The notes below the pieces were generated by a model. It was not told where the DNA came from. It saw only the letters and a program-made list of their open reading frames with translations, and made no database searches. DNA of 64,000 nucleotides from Ifrita kowaldi (Eukaryota; Chordata; Aves; Passeriformes; Cinclosomatidae), in assembly GCA_013398055.1 (NCBI GenBank), contig VZRS01006701.1, positions 186,001 to 250,000 of the forward strand. The letters are read 5' to 3'. Every line of letters begins with the position of its first letter. The stretch's first letter is position 1. Shown piece after piece: positions 1-12,800 of this stretch. The position numbers and the translations under genes are program-made.

Positions 1-2040
1 CCAGTCTTGCTGAAGTGAGGCTGGCTGCATTACCTCCTCCAACACTAATTCCAAACATTTATGTTGAGGTTAATGTAAGTGGAGGGAACTATTTGGTGAA
101 AAACATTTTAGCTTAATGTATCAATTGGGTTCAGACTTTGCTGCCAACTCTCCCACGGAACACAAAATCCTCCACAGATTTTGCTGCCAGTCCCTTGTTT
201 TCATCACTCTATCTGAACATGAGAAAAAGTTGCGGCTGCCCCATCCCTGCAAGTGTCCAAGGACAAGTTGGACGGGGCTTGGAGCAACCTGGGATAGGGG
301 AAGGTGTCCCTGCCCATGGCAGGTAGAACAAAATGATTAAGATCCCTCCCAACCCAAACCATTCCACATTTTGTCTTCAGTCAGCTGCTGACTGTGATGA
401 ACGAGTCCCTTTTCATGGGTCTTCAAGGGACACCACTGTGCCTCTCTTCTTTGACTTGGTTTCACTCCTCAATTCACACCGGCGCCTCCAGTGTTTCTTA
501 AATCAGATGAAATTATCTCAAAAGCAAAGCTGTATTTTCATCACATTGCTTTAAATCTTAGATCACAAAAAAGGATTTAGAAAATGTCTAAAATATTTAT
601 TTTGGCAATGTTCTAATGGCATTTGCAAAGGAAGAAAATTGAAAATTTAACAGCAAAATCATGAAATCCCATCTCTGTGGCCAAGAGCGCCTCACCAAGC
701 AGCGAGGAACAAAATCCTGTCTGCAGGAGCTCAAAAGTTCTTCTGGGATCCAGGGCATGGGAAAACAAGATGGAAATGACAGGACTGCACGGAGGAGAAA
801 TGAGGAATTTGAGGTATGATCTCAAAATAAAGAACAGAAGCAGCCCTGCAGGTGTCCCAATGCCTCAGAAAGTCTCCTGCCTTGCCTTTAGCCACAGCAA
901 TTCATTACTTTCCCATTCCAAGGAAGCTTAGAAAGGCACCAAAAGAAAGTAGTGATCAAAGTCCTCATCTACCCCCCAGTGCCAGGTCTGTCCCGTTCCA
1001 ATGGCTGTGTCTCCATAAAGCAACAGCAAATGAGAAGCAGAAATTAAGATGTCACTAAAATAACCAGAATCTTCCTCTTGGAACCAGTAAAATCACTGAA
1101 AAGTCTTTGATCTTTGATACCAAAGTCATACAAAGGGAGGGGATGCCAGCACTTAACAGCCAGACCCAAGAGTAGGAAAATCCAGTGCCTGGGTGGAAGA
1201 CAGAAGGCACAGCACTCATCCACATGTAGAGGGGAGCAGTTAGGAAATTAAAATGGGTCTTCTGCAGCTCATCTAATCCCTAACCACAAGACTGGCCTTC
1301 CTCAGCATCCAGAGAAGAGAGATTAGAAGGAGAAAAACACTTGAGATGGATGAAATTCTGTGCTCAGCCCCACTGTCCTGAGACTCTTTGGAGGTGCAAT
1401 CATGAGGGGTGGATGCCTTTTGCTCCAGTTGGCCACAGCCCCAACAATTCAAGCCTGCCTTCAGAGATGGAAACATTGATATCATCCAGGAAAAGTATCC
1501 AAATATGTGCAGGGCCCTCAGTGTGAGAGAGATTCCTCACACAGAGCATCTCTACAGTTCAGTGTTGGCCACAGCTGTGACATTAAAGCAGCTCCTGCTA
1601 CAGTTGTATTTATTGAACCATAAGAACTGAAATTTCAAATAGTGACCCATCATTTATGGATGTGAGAAAGGCTTTACAGAATTTTGCAACATAAATCTAT
1701 CACTGCTGCTCTTCAACTCCCCCATGACAACCTAATTAGTTTCTCTTCTTGCCTTTACAAATTCTTAAGGTGGGTTTTATCCTCCGTTTTTGTTTTTTCT
1801 TAGATTTTCCAAACCACTGCGAATGAACCAAATGAAATGTGCATTTTCTCAAGAGGTTTAACCCAAAACATCATTGAACAAAAGCAGGCTGAGCCTCCAC
1901 CACCTGCATTTCTCAAAACTATCAGTTCCAGTGGTTTCTAGGTAAGCCAGTACGGAGCAAACCCATTAATTTCATCCCAGACATGTAGAAAATTTTAGCA
2001 GAGACAACTTGCCTGGATAGCACAGGACATTTTCACTCAC
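1..2040 (-). other. CHST15: CHST15 intron after the second coding exon (partial)
   Basis: This intronic sequence lies downstream of the donor at 2039-2040. The next exon of the sulfotransferase domain is not in the window. The stretch is AT-rich. I see no coding exon in either strand, only the CR1 fragment near 198-370. Confidence 0.85.
198..372 (+). mobile_element. CR1 LINE 3'-end fragment
   Basis: The sequence carries the CR1 3' signature: CCCCATCCCTG, then GGGCTTGGAGCAACCTGGGA, then GGTGTCCCTGCCCATGGCAG, then CAACCCAAACCATTC. It is 5'-truncated, as is usual for CR1. The terminal ATTCTATGA-type octamer repeats are lost or mutated. Its first ~34 bases are shared with the copy at 12687. Confidence 0.88.
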
Positions 2041-2380
2041 CAAAGCGTTTCCTTGTCCACCAGTGGGGCTCCTTGATGGCCGAGAAGCGAACGTCGGGGT
2101 GCAGCCTGAGGCGGTCGTACAGGTCCGTGGTGCCACACTTGGGCTGCCCGATGATGTAGAAGTGTGGGAGGCAGCGCAGGCGGTAGTGTTTGTCCTTGTA
2201 GTGGTACAAGTGGTTCCAAAATACCTTCCTGAGGTAATCAAATATGATCCGAAAGCGCTTGGAGTACAGTGCATAGGAGTTGGTTGCGTAAGGATCCGTG
2301 GTTGTGTTTCCTTGGTACTCTGCATACCAACAAGGGTTCTTGCTATTTGGAAGGAATTTGTTAGGAATTACTGAAAACAT
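2041..2380 (-). CDS. CHST15: CHST15 second coding exon (residues 182-295, PAPS-binding motif)
   Basis: The exon starts after a TTGCAG acceptor (plus-strand CTGCAA, 2381-2386) at an ATG codon that is internal Met182, and it continues the frame of the preceding exon exactly. It ends with a GTGAGT donor (plus-strand ACTCAC, 2035-2040) in phase 1, splitting a Gly codon. The length is 340 bp, or 113 codons plus one base. It contains the start of the lumenal sulfotransferase domain. The 5'-phosphosulfate-binding loop is GQPKCGTTDL at about residues 259-268, followed by the conserved KEPHWWTRKRFG block that is diagnostic of CHST15. An N-T-T sequon is at Asn206. The remaining catalytic domain (3'-phosphate-binding motif and C-terminus) must lie left of base 1. 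Confidence 0.97.
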
Positions 2381-3112
2381 CTGCAACATAAAGAACAACA
2401 GTTTCAGTCAAGGCAGCAGGCAATCAACAGTTATACTTTTCTTACTTAGCACGGTGAGAGAACAGAAACACTACCTGGACATATTTACCTACAAATTTGA
2501 CCCCATTTATTGCTTCTGATGACACCAGAACCATATCCTGTACAACCCATTGGACTGGGAGAGGAGTATTTAGAAATCCTTTTATTTTAAGGCCAGAAAG
2601 GGCCTCTATAATCCTCCCAACTCCCCTGCAACCCCAGGAATTGATTTTTAAAGTCAAACACCCAATACTCAAATCAAATTACCTTCCAGTTGTTAACTCT
2701 GAAGTACAAGGTTTGCAGTGATTTTCAGGAAGGCACCCTGGCAAGCAGTTATTAGAAAGGCTCTTTTCTTATTTATCATTTCAGGTGACAGGTAAATCTA
2801 AGTCACAATGATTTTGCATGAGACAAGGTAAAAATTCAGTAATGTTGTACAGCTATCAGAGGGCTGCCTGATTTTTTGCTTCAGGTGTCAAGACCATTTA
2901 TAGAACCCATCCATCCTGCCCGTGACTCAGAGGGATGTGATCTACAATAGCAGCTTCTCAGCTGCTGTGAATCAGGAGACTCTAGATGGTGTAAATCACT
3001 GTATGAACATCCCAGCAGTTGCACTTTTTTATATCTAGGCAAAGGATTGATCCAAAAGCCTTGTAATAAGGATGTAAGAAGCAGTTTAAGACACGCCCCA
3101 GTTCATACTTAC
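2381..3112 (-). other. CHST15: CHST15 intron between the two coding exons
   Basis: This 732-bp phase-0 intron is bounded by GTAAGT (donor, plus-strand 3107-3112) and TTGCAG (acceptor, plus-strand 2381-2386). I see no repeat or conserved element in it that I can name. Confidence 0.93.
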
Positions 3113-3655
3113 ATGTGGCTCTTGCTTCCTCAGCTCTTCTAAATCAGGGCGCTGCCTCGTTATAAACTCTATCTTTGAAGTAATGGTGTCAATAATTAAT
3201 TTAATGCTTGGATAATCCTTTACGTATGAAATATTCATTTTTGAAGGCTGGTAATGGTCTTTCATGTCACTAAGGCTTTCATTGTCCATTAAGCTGGGAT
3301 TGCTAGCAAAAGCTCCGTAATGGAAGGGAGATGGGATCAGCAGCAGGCCATGCTTGGCTCCAGTCAGCATGTAGGATACCATCACCAGAGTCATTATGAT
3401 CAACCCAAACATCAAACTGCAGAGCTTCCCCTTCCTCAGGCAGAACAATCCATTCCAGCTCTCACAGTGATCAGTCCTCACTTCCAGAACCGCCAGCCAC
3501 TTCATCTGCTTGCTGTCGGTGTACAAGGGGATTTTATTTTCTCCTCTGCACACAGGACACTTCTGGTTATTGTGATCAGGTCCACGGCATCTGAAACACT
3601 GTCTGTGCAAGTCATTTGGTAATAAATGTATGCAGCAATTAATGCAATACCTCAT
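3113..3655 (-). CDS. CHST15: CHST15 first coding exon (residues 1-181)
   Basis: This exon encodes the N-terminal part of carbohydrate sulfotransferase 15, a Golgi type II membrane enzyme. It transfers sulfate from PAPS to C6 of GalNAc-4-sulfate in chondroitin/dermatan sulfate, giving CS-E. The start ATG is at 3655-3653, with A at -3 and an in-frame TAG seven codons upstream. The translation shows a cytosolic tail with CxxC pairs at Cys4/7, Cys20/23 and Cys33/36, and a hydrophobic signal anchor at about residues 80-99 (SLMFGLIIMTLVMVSYMLT). The lumenal stem carries N-x-S sequons at Asn125 and Asn141. The exon ends after the codons for E-P-H with a perfect GTAAGT donor (plus-strand ACTTAC, 3107-3112), in phase 0. 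Residues around YPSIKLII and the exon junction match the vertebrate CHST15 family as I recall it. The rest of the protein is on the next exon and outside the window. Confidence 0.97.
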
Positions 3656-3739
3656 ATTACTATGGTTAAACTCCTAGATCAATGAGCCGAGCACAGCCAT
3701 AAAAATGTTTCTGAAGAATATGAGTCATCTTCTCTAAGT
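3656..3739 (-). other. CHST15: CHST15 5'UTR segment upstream of the start codon (acceptor unresolved)
   Basis: The sequence just upstream of the ATG should be the 5'UTR part of the first coding exon. Three AG acceptors are possible on the minus strand. They would set the exon end at 3739 (after AATTTCAG), 3710 (after TATTCTTCAG) or 3673 (after TGATCTAG). The first two have the better pyrimidine-rich context. Sequence alone does not decide between them, so the 3739 boundary is the outermost option. Confidence 0.45.
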
Positions 3740-4652
3740 CTGAAATTATTTCATTCCTGGAGTGATTCTACAACTACTCAGCAATGCAAAAGGACAGGTT
3801 CAAAACAGAATAAAAAGTGACATGTGTCACAGAAAGAAAAAGAAAAAGAAACCCCAACCACCACCAACACACAAAAATAGATGTACTCTGGATGTGGTTC
3901 CCAAGAATTTGGCTCAGTAAGAGGAATGTGGCGAAGTAAGGATCAGCTACAAAACCAGCTTAAGTTTTTCCCATTGAACAAAACGAGAAGGAAGAAATAT
4001 TGTCACGTAGTGTGAAAATATGCAAAAGATAAAAATAACTCATTGTCCTCTGCTTTGTGCTGGAATAGGCAAATATGGGTAGAAATTTCCAGGAGTCCTT
4101 AAAACAAGCAGGTTCCAAACCACACTACTGCTGCTGGAAGCTTCATCTTCCCAGAGGTGGCTCCAAAGAGATGCATTGTCCACCCTAGAGAAACAGAAAC
4201 CAGATGTTTATATACAGCCAGGCATCACATCCACAGCATCCACAGCCACAGCAAAGCACAGCCTACCACGAGTCACTTCACAATTCTTGCTGTTTGCCAA
4301 GTCTGTTCATTACAGCACTCAGGATATTAAACCCAGGAAACATTTGGCTCCAGGTTCACAGCGAGCTGCCCTTGCTTTCCCATCACCCATCTGCTCACAC
4401 CAATGACTGGTTGCTACCACAGGTAACACTACACGACTCCCCTCAGCTGCTCACCAACCCACCCAACAGATCTTAATCTGCTCTTGAAATATGGGAGCAT
4501 TTCTGGACAGTATCCAGTGACATGGGTTTAAATAATTACACTCTATCTGCTCGTGGGGATCTTAAATTAACTGTCCTGAAGTGGGGCAGGACCTTTTTTG
4601 AGGCAGGGGTAAAATAACAGTTCCCTTTCAAACATAGGAGATAAAAAGCCAA

Positions 4653-4672
4653 ACAAAAAAAAAAAAAAAATC
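4653..4672. repeat. A-rich tract
   Basis: This is a simple poly-A run of about 15 A in the intron, within an A-rich context. I see no LINE body attached on the left. Confidence 0.7.
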
Positions 4673-7600
4673 AAAAGCCAGAAGTAAAACTTTCAGCAAG
4701 CTGAAGGGATTTAAAAACAGACACAAAAAAATGCTAATGACAGGATCTCAGGTTTCTGGACCAAATGATGGGGCCTCTTATTACTCACCAAATCAGAGAA
4801 GTATAATCATTACTATTATGAGTTCCTCAATTTGACTATTTTGCCTTTAGCTCTATCAACACCTATTTTTAATGCTTAAGAAACACTGCTATAATTCTAG
4901 ATAATAACTCCTGCTTCATTCCTACAAAAGAGTCCTGATCAAATGGGGCAGTCACTTCAGATCCTGCATTTATCCTCACCCTTCTGGCTGCATTTCTGTA
5001 CGAGACAAAGTGCTTTTGTCAAAATTATTTGTATTCTGATGTTTCTCCCACTGAACAGAGTCACATATTGGAGGATTTCTGCAATCAGAGCAAGTAAGCT
5101 GTGTCTCAGGGACTCAAGAATAATTAGATAAATATTGAACAAAAGTATTTGCAAAATACTGTCCTTCCCCCCAAAAAAGTTCATTTCCTTAATGACTTTA
5201 TTCTCTAAGTTAGATGAAGCAGACAGAAATGGCAGCATAATCATTACTGACTATATTTAAACCAAAGGGAAAGAAATCAGTGCAAGGCTTCTCAAAGAGA
5301 CCAGTCTTAAAAACTTCTCTAAGGAACAGAGCTGTGATGATTTTGACAGAAGTTTGAACAACTAGAGAGATTAAATCAGATTCATATTTCATGTTAAATC
5401 TAGAAAGTTTATTCTTTCTTATGCATAAAATATCCCCCCAGTAAATGTCCAAAAGAAAAGGAGGAACTGTAGAAAGGAGCCAAGATTGGAAAGACCTTGA
5501 TGGTTGTCCAAACACCACCAATGGTGGTGAGAGGGAGGACAAGGAAGGGAATTCCTGACAAGAAGTGAGAAGTTTCCACTTCCCAAGTAAATATTTCAGG
5601 CAGAAATAAGACCCGGATCAAACATTTCCAAAGAGGAAGCAAAGGGGGCTGGAGATGAAAGCAGTGTCAGGGCAGATTCAGGCAGCATCCACAGAGGTAA
5701 TAGAGGAAGTCATGAAAACAGAGGTATCTGAAAAAAATACTGGAAAAAAAGAGAGAGGATGGAGATGATGGAGGTGAGGGCCTTCATCAAAAAAGATAAA
5801 AAAGGAAGGTGAAAAAAGCCCCTCTCAAAAAAGAAGTATGAAGAAGAGACCACAGGTTAAAGCAGTACCTAGAAAAGATCTGGTAACCAAAAGCCACCCT
5901 ACAGCATCTCTTCAATGAAATTTATCATGTTCTACACTTTTGTTTTTATGTAGTCCTCCTACCCTCAACTCCTCCTCTTTGACATCCCCCTCAGTATCCT
6001 CCCAGACCTCTGCTCCCAGCTCCTTGCTGGTTTTTTTCAGAGACCATTTCCTATGCACTGGCTATTTAGAATACAGAAAAAAATCCAATTTATCTTCCAG
6101 TCCTCTTCTAACAGGGATCTGCAACCTGCTCAGTGGCAGTGACTGAACAGATTTATCTGAGATAGCCTTATGGAATCAATTCCAGGTTTGTGTATTTGAC
6201 ATCAATTCTCAAGCTTTTAAAAACAGCAATCAGAAATACATTAATGAATACAGACCACAGGACCTTAGAAAAACCACATAACCTTCTCTGTCCTATTCTA
6301 TGCCCATCTGTGTGTTAAAAAAATGGACTGGAATTTATTGAACCCTTCCCAGGTGCAGACACCTCTCATGAAAATCTGCTACAATTACTACAAAGTTGAG
6401 GAAAAACCATGTTAACTACATCTTTGACAGGGGAAGAAAATGGTTTATCAGGAAGCTGATGCAAGGGTGAAAAAAATAGAAATATGTTTAGGCTACAGTA
6501 AAACTGAGATCTTCATCACACCACTCATGAGGGGAAATTCAAAGTTCCACCAGTGACCGTAACTCTGCCAGCTCATGCACAAGCACTGCATCAGGCTGCT
6601 TAATTAGATAATCAGTTTGATGACCTATCACAGGACAATGACAGATCACTCAGCTAATAGAATAAAGACATTAATCTCATCTTTTTTTAATAACTGCTAG
6701 TTGCCAACACACCATTTTACATTATTTTCCACTGTCGTGTTCATGAAAGAAAAAAATTGAATTGTAATAAACACATAAAAGGATATAATTCCCTAGTGCC
6801 ACTCCCTTCTCTTTCCCAAGGAGTTTTTAATGGAAGTTCATTCCCCAGCCTTTCACCATGGCACGAGTGATGCTCACCAGAAGGGCAGGATCTTCCCGCA
6901 GCCCTCATTTCCCTCGTTCACCCCACGAAATCAAGACATCTACACCATCTTTCTCTCGTTCCTTCCATCCAGCATTCCCAGCAGCCACAACCACAGCCAC
7001 CAACACACTAAGTCACCTCTTTGTATTCCACTCCTGAGAGCAGAAGGATGTGGATTGCAGGCAGAGGGAAGGTTACGAGGCTTGAGCTGGTAATAAACCA
7101 TGTGTGTCCCCTTATATTTTAGCTGCAAAGCTGCTGGCTGTTCACTGGCAGAAAATTACTCTCTTTACACAACAAGCAGTGTCTTTGTATATTGAATAAT
7201 GTAGCATGTAATTTCCCCTTGTTGGAGGGAGCAGTGAATTATTTATGACCACGTCCATACTGCATTTGTCTGCTGTACATTAACGTGTGCCAGCCCTAAC
7301 CACAGAGCAGAAATCAACGGCAACCTCTGCGAGCTCCTTGGCCAAAAGCAAACCCTCCTCACAAAAATAAGGATCTCTGGGAATAGCCTAAGGAGGAAAC
7401 ATGGATATACAAGATGACACACAACGGAATGGGGGGAAAAAAAGGAAAAGCTCTCTTGGATTTCAACATATTCCCGCTGAAGCCGGGGGGACTTTGCATC
7501 ACTGCTCCAAACTGAAGCAGGCTCAAGCTAACAAAGGCATTTATATGCAACAGAGAACTTAATAGCAAACAGGTGAGAGTTTTTAATGCCAGTTTCCCCG

Positions 7601-7967
7601 AGCAATTCCTGCATTCCATGAGAGGCTGTTGGGTGCTCAGGATGCAGGGGAGATCTCAATGACACCAGACAGGTAACGCTGGCAGGAACCACAAAAGCAA
7701 ACAGCAAAAGGCTGAACTGCCTGCTCGAGCCTTGCACCAAAGCACTGAAAATACAGCATCCCCCAGGCTCTACTCATCTCATAAGCAGGGTAAAAAGAGA
7801 CATTCCCCCCCAAAAGAAAATGTGCATGATTTTTCATCATTCACATGATTTTGTTGACTGTATAGAAAATATCTGAAATAATGTATTTTTCCTATTAAAT
7901 AAACATTTCGTAAAATTCCTCCCTTTCCTCTTTAATGGTTGCAAGAGAAGACTACAACCGAAATGGC

Positions 7968-8272
7968 TACAGAATCCCAGAATCATGGAATTACTGAGGT
8001 TGGAAAAGCTCTCCAAGATCATCAAGGCCAAGCAATAACTGAGCACTGCCAAGGCCAGCACTGACCCACGTCCCCAGGTGCCACAACTACACAGCTCTTG
8101 CCTCCCTCCAGTGATGGTGACTTCACCACTGCCCTGGGCAGCTCCAGTGCTCAACAACACTTCTGATGAAGAAATTTTCCCTAATATCCAACCTAAACCT
8201 CCACTGATGCAACTTGAGGCCATTTCCTCTTGTCCTAAAGCTTGTCCTCGGGGAGAAGAGACCAACAGGCTG
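7968..8272 (-). mobile_element. CR1 LINE 3'-end fragment, older subfamily
   Basis: This is a reverse-orientation CR1. Its 3' terminus is at the left (AGAATCCCAGAATCATGGAA) and is followed by TTGGAAAAGCTCTCCAAGAT and CATCAAGGCCAAGC. The right part matches the CR1 3'UTR-proximal block (TTTTCCCTAATATCCAACCT and then CTTGTCCTCGGGGAGAAGAG, reading on the plus strand). It is more diverged than the young-looking copies at 25, 30 and 46 kb. Confidence 0.88.
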
Positions 8273-9575
8273 TAAAAACTGATTACTTTCATATGCTCGG
8301 TCATGTAGCTAAAATTCTTCTCTTCTATCAATAAGATAAAACAGATTGAACAGATTTTACACTCATTATACCCATGTGTATGACCTGTTTTCCAGGTCAC
8401 CAGTTCCTTAATATTTAATGTGCTTTCCTTTCTTTCAAAACTCTTTAAAATAAAGATGAATCAAACTTTTGCTGGTGCTCTTCAGGCTAAATTTTGTAGC
8501 AGCCTTGTTACTTCTAATCACAGTCAGCTTCTCCTCCCACCACATGAAAGGGTGGCACCCTGGTAACATCTTTATAAACACATTTCAGGTACAGCAGGAA
8601 CACATTTCTCACCCTGGGCTATAAATGCTCCCCTGGTTTATGTCAGTGGAGCTACAGCACTTTGTTTCCTCCCTTCACACGATACAATTGAAGATTTCAG
8701 GTAAATCAGTCCTGTTGGGCAGGTCACAGCCTAAAACACGGATGTCTAAGGCAAGTGAGAAAATAATCCACCAGCTCTCAGGTTAGATGGGATGAAGCCT
8801 AACTGAAAAGCTGCAAATGCTACAAAATTAAGGATAAACACTTTTATCCAGAAAAAAACCAAACGAAAGTTTAGGCAAAAGACAATATTGCTGAATCATC
8901 TGGCCAGTAACATCACATTGCTTCTAATTTAATGCATCCAATGCCATTCTTAGAGTAAGAGCTATGTTGTTTTATCCATAGTCTCCTAATTGTTTCCACT
9001 AATCTGGATAAATATTCCTACTGCCTAAGTGCCTTCCCTGCCAAATCAGGAAGGTTTGTTTAAATCAACTTCTCAGTTTGCACTGCTGGTGTTTTTTGAA
9101 ATCTCAGAGCAGAGCTGATCCCACGCCCTCCATGAACACTCCAGAAATGAACTTCCCCGTGGAAATGTTTCCCTCTGAAAGGCTCCTGTGAAGACAAGGC
9201 TGTCATTAGTCACAAAGAGATGCAAGTGAAAGGCATGATAAACTTTCCATGACTCACATCGAGAGCAATGGAAACATGAAAGGGCAAAGCGAGGCTGGTG
9301 GAGTGAAATCCTCATAACATTTTCATAGGGAAAGAGAAAACCCAACAATATTTAGTGGCAGTGCAGCACAGCCATGCCTTTACCATTCCTCCATCACCCA
9401 GTGCAACACTGTCCCTGTACAGCAGCAATTCTTCAGCCCATGCAGGATGAATTTATGACCTTTGGACACAAAAAACCGGCAAAACTTCACAATTACAGAT
9501 TTTTTTTTTTAGCTATCAAGCTTACTGGAAATGGTTAGAATTGAAGCAGAATACAGGCAGCACACAAACAACCCA

Positions 9576-9610
9576 AAGTATTTGTACAAGTGTAGTGAAG
9601 TATTTGTACA
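9576..9610. repeat. Short direct repeat, 2 copies of 13 bp
   Basis: The 13-mer AAGTATTTGTACA occurs at 9576-9588 and again at 9598-9610, a period of 22 bp. It is too short to assign to an element. Confidence 0.6.
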
Positions 9611-12600
9611 GCAGGAGGAAGTTCATCCTGTAAGTGGGCAGGTTGTACCATTTCAATAAAAAAATCCCCAGCAGAAGTAATAAAGCTTAATTAAATTTTA
9701 AAAGAAAGAAAATTATATGAGGAAAGGAGAGAGATAATCGTAGATTTTCTTTGTCCTGCTTATTGGACACATTTGGCTCCTCAAGTTAACATTTTTGGAA
9801 ATAAACTCTGCCTGAACTCACATCTATTTACCTCAGAGAAATCAGAAAGATGCCAGAAAGATGATATGTCAATAAAAAGAGGATCATGAATCACTGACCT
9901 CTGCAAACTTCTGGCGAGAAAAAGAAAGAGGAAAAAAACTCAAACCAAAACAATAAAACCAAGCAAAAAGCAACTGCAGTGATTTAGAAAAGCCACAGGA
10001 ATCATTGCAAAGCTCAGCAACCTCCTGCAGACTGAAGTTACGTAAAGCTCCTTTATTTACTTAAACCCCCTAATTTTCAAAGAACCATCAATAAATTCAA
10101 CTCCCACGACTCTGTATAAACCCACAGAACGATTTTCAAGGCAATCAGTTGGAAAACAGCCACACCCTAAAAACAAGAGTAGGTGGCCTCAGCCCATGGT
10201 TGCACACTCAACCTGTTGAACAACTGCTGAACACTTGTTCAAGTCTAAAATGTTCTTTAAAGAACCCGTTTCATGGCCTTGTAAAGCCAAGGAAAACCTC
10301 CTGAATCACCACTGAATCAGCAAGCTCGCCCAAAAAACAACTGTGGCTTCTTCCATACCCCAGCTGGTTTCTTTCTCAGAATCTAATCCAAACACAGTCT
10401 GCTCCTTCCTCATCCATACACTTCCAAATAAAACGTGAGAATGGAAAAAATTACTTGCTCCAAGTGCAAAAAAATCAGCAAACCCCCCTAAAAATCAGCA
10501 TAACAGTCGCAGTTTCAATCACATCAGGATGACTCCTATTATTTGGGCTGCAATGCTCAGGAAATAGTTACTGAGTTTGAATCACCACTCAATTAGGGCA
10601 TAAACACTGCCTGAATAAACAGATTCTTGGAAGCAAGGGAAAAAGAGTGGGGATTGGGAGAGGGAGCTCCCTGGCCTGGATCAGCCACAGCAGGATCATG
10701 CCCTCCCCCAGAAACCTGTTATTACACCTGAAGGCTTCTGCAAGTTCCTGGAAATGACCAAGATCCAGTTCCTTGCACTCCCAACATGCCACAGCCACAT
10801 GTTCTGATGTGTTATTGTTTGGTCTGCCTTGAGAATGTGAAAATAATAAAACTTGATATTACCTGTTTTTAAATTAGAGCATTTTTCAGCAGGAAAAAAT
10901 CCACCACTAATGATATTTAATGACTTTAGTGCTGTTTCTTTCTTTTTTGTCTGATTTAAATCAGTCTAAATCAGATTTAACATTTATTATTTGGGCTACT
11001 TGCAGAATAAAAAATGCAGGCAGGAGAATAGAACAGAACAAAAGTCAGCCATTTCTCCAGAAATACAGGTCCAAAAACCCTGGAAATAAAAAAGCACCAG
11101 CAGCAGCCACCCAACCTGTGGCAGCACATGCCTGGAGCTCCTGTGTCAGGGCAGAGCTCCCATCAATGTGTTTAAATCCTCCCTGTTGTACAAACATGGA
11201 GCAAAGTGCTGTTCTCATACATTTCTGAGGATGTTTGGAGCAGAATTTTGCCTGCAGTGCACACTGGCTTCTCAACTCCTGATCAAAACTTGCTGCCTAC
11301 GATGTGCAACAGCTCCAGCAATTCATCTTTTCCCTTCCCTTAGTTCCTATTCATCTCACACAGTGCCTCGCTACAGAATCACTGACAGGTTTATATTGAA
11401 TATGAAAGAGTTGCACACTGTAGGAAAAAAACTGTGTCTTTGCATAAATTACTCCAGTGCATTTCTTCTCACAAAAAGCCACTTTAATCCACTTTCAGAG
11501 ATCATTCTGCATGGTCGAAGTTTAGCATCTGTATTTTCAATCCTCACAGAAACTGTGAGCAACCTCCCAAGAGACTCCCCATGGTCCTGGGGGTCATTCC
11601 ATGGAAACAAGGATAAACCAATGCACCCATCCTGTGGGGCTCACAGATTCCTTTCCCAAAAATCTGGAGCCAGATTAGAAAGTTCTGACATTCAGCACAC
11701 AACCAGAAATTGCATCTGTTTAACACAAACCAGCCAGTCCCTCATTGAAATGATCGATTCACTATGAGCCAGAATAAAGTACTGATGCTATTGGGAGTTA
11801 ATTTTTACCCCTTCCTGAGAAAAATGCATCTACTTAAATGTCCAGGCAGACACCAATGCCAAAATAAGATAAAGACAGATGCAGAAGGTTAAATAATTCA
11901 TGCAGTGATTTAATATCAGTGAGAATTGCTCAGTCTAAATTTGCCCTATGTACTTTCTTTTCTTGTATGGAAAAAAAGAGAAATAAATGAAAGAGCTCAC
12001 TGGGAAGGCACAGGGATCACCTGAAAGACAACTTCAGGTGCAGAAAGTGAATGTGCTGAGGCTGGTCTTGCCACAAACGTTTTAATTGCGTTTTTAATAA
12101 GACCAAACAGCCACTGAGGTTTCATTCCCAACACAGGCTATCACAATCATTTACAATAATAGAAATTCTTACCTGCCTGCTCTTTCAAGGAATACATCCC
12201 ACTCTCATCCCACAAATCAGCCAAATTCCTGTCCTACATGCGAGTGCAACAGGGAACCACGGAGCACGAAGGCTGAATCTGTTATGAAGCTCTTTCACTG
12301 CAGTTATTTTTATCGAACAAATTGAAGAGGTTTGGGGGTTGGCAAGAGAGAAAAAAAATCTCATCTCTAAATACAGCTCTCATACGCCCTGCAGTCAGGC
12401 TGTAATCAGAAATAAATAAGTGTTTATCTTCAGAAAATGCCTGAGGCAAAGAATGGGTCTGGTATTGACAGAGCTCACGTCTCAGACCCAGCTGTTTTGT
12501 AGTTACCTGGTTCTTTCCATCCACTCTGAATCCTGTTTGATTTCAGGCTCCCAAGGCTGCTTCATTGACTCTCTGGAAAGATACTGCTGCAATTTCCTCA

Positions 12601-12686
12601 AACAGCTCTTCTGGAGCAACTTACTTGGTAGAGATACAAGGTTTTCCCTCACTGCAGAGCTCAGGTGGGTGAGGACAGCGCAGTGA

Positions 12687-12800
12687 TTTCATCACTCTAC
12701 CTGAACACGAGAAAAAGTTGTGGATTCCCCATCCCTGGAAAGTGTTCAGGGCCAGGTTGGACGAGGCTTGGAGGAACCTGGGATAATGGAAGCCCCTCAC
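12687..12800 (+). mobile_element. CR1 LINE fragment truncated at both ends
   Basis: It contains CCCCATCCCTGGAA, a diverged GTGTTCAGGGCCAGGTTGGA and GGCTTGGAGGAACCTGGGAT, which are CR1 3'-region signatures. The element stops before the terminal octamer repeats. Its left end (TTTCATCACTCTACCTGAAC and on) is shared with the fragment at 198. Confidence 0.85.

Noticed and set aside
2063..2374. Plus-strand ORF opposite the CHST15 second coding exon
   Set aside because: It is the antisense shadow of a conserved coding exon. The minus-strand frame matches CHST15 with correct splice sites.
2560..2645. AGGCCAGAAAGGGCCTCTATAATC region suspected as an old CR1 end
   Set aside because: Only a loose resemblance to old CR1 ends, with no octamer repeat or adjoining CR1 block, so it was not listed as a feature.
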